From positions 78,516 to 142,515 of the forward strand of contig NZ_JAGJRS010000010.1 in the NCBI RefSeq assembly GCF_017837635.1: a DNA stretch of 64,000 bases. The letters are read 5' to 3'. Below, piece after piece: positions 58,089-64,000 of this stretch (its first letter is position 1; every line of letters begins with the position of its first letter). The translations under genes were made by a program, and so were the position numbers. This stretch comes from Frateuria flava. Its GTDB lineage: Bacteria > Pseudomonadota > Gammaproteobacteria > Xanthomonadales > Rhodanobacteraceae. Below the pieces are notes generated by a model, which saw nothing but the letters and a program-made list of their open reading frames with translations, was not told where the DNA came from and ran no database searches.

Positions 58089-60002
58089 TCAGAACAACCG
58101 CAGGAACGCGTCCAGGTTCGCCACGTCCAGCGTGCCGATGCCCGTGCCCGGCGTGTAGTGCGGCTTGCCCTGGTAGAACCAGTTGTCGCCGTCACGCACG
58201 CTGTTGAACGCCGAGTAGCGGCCGTAGCCGAACACGTTCTGCAGGAAGTACACCTGCGGGTTCCAGAAGCCCACGCGATGGCCAAGGCTCTGCGTCAGCA
58301 ACGCGCTGACGCCGTTGAGCTGCGGCGCCACGAAGCTGGTGCCGCCGCTGGACACCACGCCGCCGTCGGTGCTGGAAACCACCAGGTAGCCGGTCTCCGG
58401 ATCGGCGTTGAGCGAGATATCAGGCACGTTGCGGCCGCGGAAATGGCCGGGCAGCTTCGCCAACGTGGTCGGGCCGGCCTCGGGGTCGTTGTAGACCAGT
58501 GCCTGGTGCTTCTCGCTGCGACGGATGCCGTGGGTGAAGCGCTGGTAGAACGGCGTCTCCCAGTACACGCTCACGCCACCGCCGCCGCCGACCGAGAACA
58601 GGTCGATCAGGCCGGGCCCGAAGTGGGTGTCGAAGTAGTTCTGCAGGTAGTCCCAGCCCCACACGCTCTCGCGCTTGATCGACTCCACCGGCCCACCGCT
58701 GAAGGAATAGCTGAAGGGCACGGTGGTGCCGCCGGCGGCGGTGATGTACGGATCGGACGCGGGCGAGTCGACCGTCAGCGGCGCGCTGAATTCGCCCGGA
58801 CCGTCGCCGTGGCCGAGGCCGCGCACGGTGTCGTAGGCGCCGGAGTCGCCGGAGGCGGCGAACACCGACTGCCCCTGCACCGCGGCCTCCAGGAAGATCT
58901 GGTGGAACGCGCGCAGGTCGCCCACGTCGGTGGTGTCGGACACATCGGCACCGGCCACGTTGAGCGCGGCGAAGTTGTAGATCTCCGGCAGGCCCCAGCT
59001 GGTGGAGATGCTGTCGGCAAGGTTGTCCGACACGGCCTGCGCGAAGGCCGCCACGAAGTCGCCGCTGGTGTTGGGCGCGTCGTAAACCAGGATGTCCGCG
59101 TTCGGCGCCAGGCCGCCGGACTGCTCCACGTCCAGCGCGGTCTCGCCGCTGCCGCCGTTGATCGCGCCACCGCCGTTGACGTGCACCTGGGTGATGCGGT
59201 GCGGCTTGGTCACCAGGCCGATGCCGTCCCAGTAGGCCTCCGCATCGGCGGGGTCGAAGTTCGACAGCGTGACGATGCCGATGGTCGAACCCTTGCCGGT
59301 GATGCCGCGGTCGTACAGCGGGTTGATGTTGTAGAAGTTGGCCGCATCGCCCACGGTGTAGCTGCCCGGGATGCCGGTCGCGGTCGGGTTGCCGCCGGCG
59401 GCCGCCTTCAGGTTCGGATGCAGCGACTGCGGCGCGAAGGACGTGGTCGGCATCAGGACCTTCGGCGCCTTGATGCGGTGGGAGATGAACTGGCGCTCGT
59501 TACTCAGGCCGCTCACCACGGTCACCGTACCGGCCAGTGCCGCCGGCAGCATCGGGCGGGTGGCCGGGCGATGGAACATGCGGCCGTCGTCGGCCTTGTA
59601 GGCATGAATGGTGGTGCCGAACGCCTGGCCCAATTGCGCCAGCGAACCCTGCACGCGGATGGCCATCCGGTTGTCCATCACCTGGCCACGTAGCCCCTGC
59701 TGTTTCAGGTAGGCCTGCACGCCAGCGATCTGCGCGTCGGTGGCGCCGAAACGTTCGGCGAACTGCCGCGTGGTGAGAAAGCGGTGGTAGTGAGGGTTGC
59801 CGGGCGTGACGGTCTGGCGGATCAGCTGTTCGAGCTGGTCTTCGTGGCGCAGCTTGAGCATCAAGGTGACGTTTGCCGGCTGGCTGGCGGCGGCCAGGCC
59901 CATGTCGGTGGCCGATTCGGTCGTCTGCGCGGCGGAAGCCGCACCGGCGAACAACAGTGCGCAAGAGACGGCAAGGGCTTTCTGGTGGAACTTCGCGAGC
60001 AT
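58089..60002 (-). CDS. Sedolisin (S53) family serine-carboxyl protease
   Basis: Secreted pro-protease, 637 residues, of the pseudomonalisin/xanthomonalisin type, active at acid pH. It has a signal peptide (ending GAASAA, about residue 25), an activation prodomain (about 40-195, containing NPHYHRFLTTRQFAERFGA), and a catalytic domain with the Glu/Asp pair in GETALDVEQ (about 285), oxyanion Asp in ASGDSGA (about 385) and Ser in SGGTSFVAPQ (about 555). The start MLAKFHQ follows GGGAGAACCCC. Confidence 0.92.
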   Translation of the reverse strand: MLAKFHQKALAVSCALLFAGAASAAQTTESATDMGLAAASQPANVTLMLKLRHEDQLEQLIRQTVTPGNPHYHRFLTTRQFAERFGATDAQIAGVQAYLKQQGLRGQVMDNRMAIRVQGSLAQLGQAFGTTIHAYKADDGRMFHRPATRPMLPAALAGTVTVVSGLSNERQFISHRIKAPKVLMPTTSFAPQSLHPNLKAAAGGNPTATGIPGSYTVGDAANFYNINPLYDRGITGKGSTIGIVTLSNFDPADAEAYWDGIGLVTKPHRITQVHVNGGGAINGGSGETALDVEQSGGLAPNADILVYDAPNTSGDFVAAFAQAVSDNLADSISTSWGLPEIYNFAALNVAGADVSDTTDVGDLRAFHQIFLEAAVQGQSVFAASGDSGAYDTVRGLGHGDGPGEFSAPLTVDSPASDPYITAAGGTTVPFSYSFSGGPVESIKRESVWGWDYLQNYFDTHFGPGLIDLFSVGGGGGVSVYWETPFYQRFTHGIRRSEKHQALVYNDPEAGPTTLAKLPGHFRGRNVPDISLNADPETGYLVVSSTDGGVVSSGGTSFVAPQLNGVSALLTQSLGHRVGFWNPQVYFLQNVFGYGRYSAFNSVRDGDNWFYQGKPHYTPGTGIGTLDVANLDAFLRLF

Positions 60003-60179
60003 GGGGTTCTCCCTGAGATGCACGCGACGGAACGACACAGGGGTGAAGCACTGCGCCGACAGCCGCGGGCGTGCGATGGTGGCTAAAGGTTCCTTGTCGG
60101 CGCCGCACCCCCTGCGGACGACGCCACCGCCGAGCTTGCACCCTGGCGCCCGGCAAGGGAAGGGCCACGCGCCTGTGAC

Positions 60180-61055
60180 TCAGTCGAGCGCGAAGGTTCC
60201 GCGCACGCCGACCACGCATTGGCCGCCGATGCTCACCGCGCCGGATGCCTCGTCGATGCCGACCGCCACGCGCCCGTCGCGGCCCACTTCGCGGCCCTGG
60301 CTGGCGACATAGCGATGGCCGTAGCGCGCCAGGTCGCCGGTGTGGTGCAGCAGCGCGCCGATCGCCGCGTTGGCGCTGCCGGTGACCGGATCTTCCGGAA
60401 TGCCGTCGGCTGGGCAGAACGCGCGTACGGCCATCGCCGCATCGCCGCTCGCTTCGGCGCCGAACACGCTTACCCCGATGGCTCCGCGGGCCAGGCACAG
60501 CGTGGCGATCGCCGAGAGATCGGGTGCCAGCGCCCGGACGGTGCGCGCCTGGCCCAGATCGCAGACCAGCCACAGCGGGCCGTTGTCGATCGAATGCACG
60601 GCGGTGGCGGAAAGGCCCACGCCCAGGGCATCGGCCAGCGAGGCGGCGAGCGACGCATCGGCGCGGTCGATGCGCGCTGGCGGCGCCTGCACGTGGATCG
60701 TGCGCGTGGCGCCGCTGCCCTGCACGGCCACCGGCAGCAGGCCGGCGGCGCATTCCTGCACCAGTGTCGATTGCACCGGCACGCAGCCGGCCTCGATCGC
60801 GGCATAGGCGCTGCCCACGCTGGGGTGGCCGGCGAACGGCAGTTCCTGGCGCGGGGTGAAGATGCGCACGCGATAGTCCGCGTCCGGTGTCGACGGGCGC
60901 AGCAGGAAAGCGGTTTCCGAGAGGTTGGTCCAGCGCGCGATGCGCTGCATCGTCGGCCCGTCCAGCGCATCCGCGCCGACCACTACCGCCAGCGGGTTGC
61001 CCTCGAGCAGGCGCGAGGCGAACACGTCCAGTTGCAGGAACTCGAAGGTGGCCAT
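60180..61055 (-). CDS. PhzF-family isomerase-like protein
   Basis: A 291-residue diaminopimelate-epimerase-fold protein. The start FEFLQLDVFASRLLEGNPLAVV is the family signature; Glu47 in NLSETAF is the catalytic acid position; FAGHPSVGSAYA and EDPVTGSANAAIGA are the two GHP/GSAN-type segments. PhzF in phenazine makers isomerises DHHA; most homologues, like this one outside a phenazine cluster, have unknown substrates. Divergent from the barrel genes. Confidence 0.88.
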   Translation of the reverse strand: MATFEFLQLDVFASRLLEGNPLAVVVGADALDGPTMQRIARWTNLSETAFLLRPSTPDADYRVRIFTPRQELPFAGHPSVGSAYAAIEAGCVPVQSTLVQECAAGLLPVAVQGSGATRTIHVQAPPARIDRADASLAASLADALGVGLSATAVHSIDNGPLWLVCDLGQARTVRALAPDLSAIATLCLARGAIGVSVFGAEASGDAAMAVRAFCPADGIPEDPVTGSANAAIGALLHHTGDLARYGHRYVASQGREVGRDGRVAVGIDEASGAVSIGGQCVVGVRGTFALD

Positions 61056-61088
61056 CGGCGTCGCTTCTTCGACAGGGGAGGGTGCGAG

Positions 61089-61106
61089 TGTAGGCGATCG
61101 CCTACA
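61089..61106. promoter_or_regulatory. 18-bp perfect palindrome, candidate operator 1
   Basis: TGTAGGCGATCGCCTACA equals its own reverse complement. It lies 34 bp upstream of the phzF-like start, in the 268-bp divergent intergenic region, where a repressor or activator dimer could bind. Confidence 0.55.
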
Positions 61107-61219
61107 GTCGAAAGTCGTGGCCGTTCTTGGCACGCACGCGCGCCAGCGGTGCCTTTGGGTGTTCCTCCCTCCTCGCTTGCCGGCGACATGCCCGCGGCTG
61201 ACCCGGCTCGGGCAGATCT

Positions 61220-61237
61220 TGTAGGCAATCGCCTACA
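61220..61237. promoter_or_regulatory. 18-bp near-palindrome, candidate operator 2
   Basis: TGTAGGCAATCGCCTACA differs from operator 1 at one base. The two are 131 bp apart. This one lies 87 bp before the first barrel gene. Confidence 0.55.
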
Positions 61238-61323
61238 GCGCAAATTCTTGCGTCCACCTAGAATGCGGCGCCCGGCATGCCCCGCCGGGCGTACCGACAT
61301 AAGACAAAACAGGGATTCCAAGC

Positions 61324-61980
61324 ATGAACAAGATTCTGACCGTCGCGCTCGGCGCGGCGCTGGTCGCCGCGTCCGCTTCGGCTAGCGCCGCCGACGCCAA
61401 CGGTGCGTTCTTCATCAACGCCGGCGTGGGCCAGGCGCAGTACCACGTCGGCCATACCGACGACCTGGGCTACAAGCTCGACGACAAGGACACCGCCGGC
61501 GCGCTGCGCTTCGGCTACGCCTGGAAGGTCGGTAACGGCTTCGACCTGGGTGTCGAGGGTGGCTACGTCAACCTGGGCAAGCTGGTGGCCAAGTACGTGG
61601 CCCAGAATGAAGACGCTTCCATCATCGAAATCGAGAAGGCCGACGTCGAGGCCAGCGGCTGGGTGCTCGGCGGTAACGGCAAGTACACCTTCACCAACAA
61701 GTGGTTCGTGTCCGCGCGCGCCGGCTGGTTCCATTCCACCGCGGATGCCAGCTACCGCTACGAGGTGATCTACGCCGATGGCCCGGACTACGTCGATTAC
61801 GCCAGCGGCGACGCCGACGGCAACGGCTGGTACGGCGGCGTGGGCGTGGGCTACAACTTCTCGCCGAACGTCAGCCTCGGCCTGAACTACGACAACTACC
61901 ACGGCAAGGGCGAGACCGACCTGGGCGACGTCGATGGCAACATCGGTGTGTATACCGTGACGGCCGAGTTCCGCTTCTGA
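61324..61980 (+). CDS. Outer-membrane beta-barrel protein
   Basis: A small eight-stranded barrel of the OmpA/OmpX-like porin family, 218 residues. Signal peptide MNKILTVALGAALVAASASASA; strands with alternating hydrophobic residues (GAFFINAGVGQAQYHVG, FDLGVEGGYVNLG, WFVSARAGWFHS, GVGYNFSPNVSLGLNYDNYHG); final Phe (VTAEFRF). Tandem paralogue of the next gene. Role unknown; such proteins are often stress- or growth-phase-regulated. Confidence 0.85.
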   Translation: MNKILTVALGAALVAASASASAADANGAFFINAGVGQAQYHVGHTDDLGYKLDDKDTAGALRFGYAWKVGNGFDLGVEGGYVNLGKLVAKYVAQNEDASIIEIEKADVEASGWVLGGNGKYTFTNKWFVSARAGWFHSTADASYRYEVIYADGPDYVDYASGDADGNGWYGGVGVGYNFSPNVSLGLNYDNYHGKGETDLGDVDGNIGVYTVTAEFRF

Positions 61981-61988
61981 TCCAACCG

Positions 61989-62015
61989 GGGCGGGCCTCG
62001 CGAAGGCCCGCCCTT
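61989..62015 (+). terminator. Hairpin between the two barrel genes
   Basis: GGGCGGGCC (61989-61997) and GGCCCGCCC (62005-62013) with a 7-nt loop TCGCGAA, followed by only two T. It could act as a weak terminator or an mRNA stabiliser separating the two genes. Confidence 0.5.
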
Positions 62016-62035
62016 CCATCATCAAGGACGAACCG

Positions 62036-62647
62036 ATGATCAAGTATGCGATGTCGCTTGCTGCGCTGGCCTTCGCCGGCGCCTGCAGCTCCGCTCCCGC
62101 GCAGGACAGGAATGCGCTCTTCGTCAGCGCAGGCGTGGGCCATGCCGACTACCACGTCGATGAAGTCGCGGGCAACTATTACCAGGACACTACCGGCACC
62201 GCCGCGGCGCTGCGGCTGGGCTACCTGTGGCATGGCCCGGTGGATTTCGGCGTCGAAGCCGGCTATGTCGACCTGGGTGAACTGAAAACCTCGCTGATCA
62301 GTGGCGCAGTCCTCGAGGAAGCGAAGGTCAACGCGAAGGGCTGGCTACTCGGCGCGACGGGCAAGTACCACTTCGCCGACGCGTGGTTCGTGTCGGCGCG
62401 CGGCGGCTGGTTGCATGCCTCCAGCGACGTGGACTACCGCGTGAGCACGCCGGTCGGTTCCATGAGCGGCAGCAGCAGCGTCGACGGTGACGGCTGGTAT
62501 ACCGGGATCGGCGCCGGTTATGACTTTTCGTCGCACCTCAGCCTCGGGCTGAACTACGACAACTATCACGTCAAGGCCAGCACCGACGACGTCTCCGCCG
62601 ACGCCAACGTCGGTACCTGGATGGTGACGGCCGAGTACCGCTTCTGA
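62036..62647 (+). CDS. Outer-membrane beta-barrel protein, paralogue
   Basis: A 203-residue paralogue of the preceding protein, with shared segments FVSAGVGHADYHVD, FGVEAGYVDLGELK, AWFVSARGGWLHASSDVDYRV, SHLSLGLNYDNYHVK and terminal MVTAEYRF. The signal sequence is weaker and includes a cysteine (AFAGACSSAPAQ), which could be a lipobox-like site. Conserved strands and divergent loops fit an old tandem duplication. Confidence 0.85.
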   Translation: MIKYAMSLAALAFAGACSSAPAQDRNALFVSAGVGHADYHVDEVAGNYYQDTTGTAAALRLGYLWHGPVDFGVEAGYVDLGELKTSLISGAVLEEAKVNAKGWLLGATGKYHFADAWFVSARGGWLHASSDVDYRVSTPVGSMSGSSSVDGDGWYTGIGAGYDFSSHLSLGLNYDNYHVKASTDDVSADANVGTWMVTAEYRF

Positions 62648-62673
62648 TTCCGAATGTGACGCCACCGCGCACC

Positions 62674-62704
62674 ACAACGGCCGCCCTTGGGCGGCCGTTG
62701 TTTT
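62674..62704 (+). terminator. Strong rho-independent terminator
   Basis: ACAACGGCCGCCC (62674-62686) pairs with GGGCGGCCGTTGT (62689-62701), a 13-bp stem, followed by TTT. It closes the barrel-gene unit before the fumarase. Confidence 0.85.
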
Positions 62705-62782
62705 GTCCGGTTCGGCCGGCTGCGGCACAATAGCCGGCTTGTGCGCCGCACAAAGCGGTGCGTTGAAGCCGAAAAGCCGCCC

Positions 62783-64000
62783 ATGACCACCATCAAGCAA
62801 GACGATCTGATCCAGTCCGTCGCCGACGCGCTGCAGTACATCAGCTACTACCATCCGGTCGATTACATCACCAGCCTCGCCGCCGCCTACGAGCGCGAGG
62901 AGTCGCCCGCCGCGCGCGATGCGATGGCGCAGATCCTGATCAACTCCCGCATGGCCGCCGAAGGCCACCGGCCGCTGTGCCAGGACACCGGCATCGTCAC
63001 CGTGTTCCTGAAGGTCGGCATGGACGTGCGCTGGGAGGCGACCATGAGCCTGGAAGACATGGTCAACGAGGGCGTGCGCCGCGCCTACAACCACCCGGAG
63101 AACAAGCTGCGCGCCAGCGTGCTGGCCGACCCGGCGGGCAAGCGGCTGAACACCCGCGACAACACGCCTGCAGTGATCAACATGTCGATCGTGCCGGGCG
63201 ACAAGGTCGAGGTGATCGTGGCGGCCAAGGGCGGCGGCTCCGAGGCCAAGAGCAAGTTCGTGATGCTCAATCCGTCCGACTCGATCGTCGACTGGGTGCT
63301 CAAGACCGTACCGACCATGGGCGCGGGCTGGTGTCCGCCGGGCATGCTGGGCATCGGCATCGGCGGCACCGCGGAGAAGGCCATGCTGCTGGCGAAGGAA
63401 TCGCTGATGGAGCACATCGACATCCAGGAGCTGATCGCGCGCGGGCCATCCAACCGCATCGAAGAGCTGCGCATCGAGCTGTTCGAGAAGGTCAATGCGC
63501 TGGGCATCGGCGCGCAGGGCCTGGGCGGCCTGACCACGGTGCTCGACGTCAAGATCAGGGACTACCCGACCCATGCGGCCAACCTGCCCGTGGCGATGAT
63601 CCCCAACTGCGCGGCAACGCGCCATGCGCACTTCACGCTGGACGGTTCGGGCGCGGTGATGCTCGATCCGCCGTCGCTGGAACACTGGCCCAAGCTCACC
63701 TACGACGCGTCCAAGGGCCGCCGCGTGAACCTGGATGCCGTGACCCGCGAGGAGGTGGCGAGCTGGAAGCCGGGCGAAGTGCTGCTGCTCAACGGCAAGC
63801 TGCTGACCGGCCGCGACGCGGCGCACAAGCGCATGGTCGAGATGCTCAACAAGGGTGAGCCGCTGCCGGTCGATTTCAACGGTCGTTTCATCTACTACGT
63901 TGGCCCGGTCGACCCGGTGCGCGATGAGGTGGTCGGCCCCGCCGGCCCGACCACCGCCACGCGCATGGACAAGTTCACCGAGCAAGTGCTGGCGCAGACC
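62783..64000 (+). CDS. Fumarate hydratase class I (partial, runs off the window)
   Basis: Iron-sulfur fumarase of the TCA cycle (fumarate to malate). 406 codons are present from ATG 62783, with no stop before the window end. The alpha-type catalytic domain has the cluster cysteines Cys66 (LCQDTG), GAGWCPPGMLG and NCAATRHAHF. The later SWKPGEVLLLNGKLLTGRDAAH begins the beta-type domain, so it is the fused two-domain FumA/FumB type. The window cuts it about 100 residues before the expected end. Confidence 0.93.
   Translation, partial: MTTIKQDDLIQSVADALQYISYYHPVDYITSLAAAYEREESPAARDAMAQILINSRMAAEGHRPLCQDTGIVTVFLKVGMDVRWEATMSLEDMVNEGVRRAYNHPENKLRASVLADPAGKRLNTRDNTPAVINMSIVPGDKVEVIVAAKGGGSEAKSKFVMLNPSDSIVDWVLKTVPTMGAGWCPPGMLGIGIGGTAEKAMLLAKESLMEHIDIQELIARGPSNRIEELRIELFEKVNALGIGAQGLGGLTTVLDVKIRDYPTHAANLPVAMIPNCAATRHAHFTLDGSGAVMLDPPSLEHWPKLTYDASKGRRVNLDAVTREEVASWKPGEVLLLNGKLLTGRDAAHKRMVEMLNKGEPLPVDFNGRFIYYVGPVDPVRDEVVGPAGPTTATRMDKFTEQVLAQT

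Noticed and set aside
60180-61055. PhzF-like gene as part of a phenazine cluster
   Set aside because: No phzA-G genes are nearby; the neighbours are a protease and outer-membrane barrels.

Overview
The window is chromosomal DNA from a high-G+C gammaproteobacterium. Gene content and order (ruvC-ruvA-kup-ruvB, then ybgC-tolQRAB-pal-cpoB-queE-queC-tRNA-Lys) and the style of the intergenic repeats point to Lysobacterales (Xanthomonadales), most likely Rhodanobacteraceae such as Rhodanobacter, Dyella or Luteibacter. The family assignment is inferred from remembered gene order and protein similarity; no search was run.

Layout. 0-9.2 kb: apt, a convergent PlsC-type acyltransferase, clpB, a lone TonB-dependent receptor, an FmdB-type zinc ribbon and aspS. 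9.2-15.2 kb: an alpha/beta hydrolase, yebC, then ruvC-ruvA-kup-ruvB. 15.3-22.9 kb: the complete Tol-Pal operon, the preQ0 genes queE and queC, and tRNA-Lys(UUU). 22.9-29.7 kb: threonine aldolase, a GH43 glycosidase, an intracellular PHB depolymerase, a methyltransferase, an RDD protein, xerD and a DsbC-like protein. 29.8-45.1 kb: purL, a glycosyltransferase, an EamA transporter, cstA-ybdD, a DUF4197 protein, a peptide deformylase, a YhhQ transporter, a diguanylate cyclase, an acyltransferase-3 and a flavodoxin-like protein.

45.09-49.51 kb is the most unusual part. It is a compact run of small genes, all on the minus strand and visibly less G+C-rich than their surroundings, separated by copies of a 56-59 bp element with GTTRRRY/RYYYAAC ends. 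These are integron attC sites, so the region is a mobile gene-cassette array. No integrase gene is visible beside it, so it looks like a CALIN (cluster of attC sites lacking an integrase). One attC is split by a deleted IS1111/IS110-type element, and one cassette gene is frameshifted in a six-base homopolymer.

49.7-64 kb: a two-gene molybdenum hydroxylase whose small subunit has Asp at the first three cysteine positions of its N-terminal [2Fe-2S] cluster and Ile at the fourth; a porin / phosphate-binding-like protein / chemoreceptor operon; an APC permease; a sedolisin protease; a PhzF protein divergent from two paralogous outer-membrane barrels, with two 18-bp palindromes between them; and a class I fumarase that runs off the end.

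Intergenic spaces are packed with palindromic repeats of several families, often as inverted pairs between convergent genes. One 278-bp nested palindrome overlaps the start of queE, and a 58-bp tandem duplication copies the last codons of kup together with part of a repeat.
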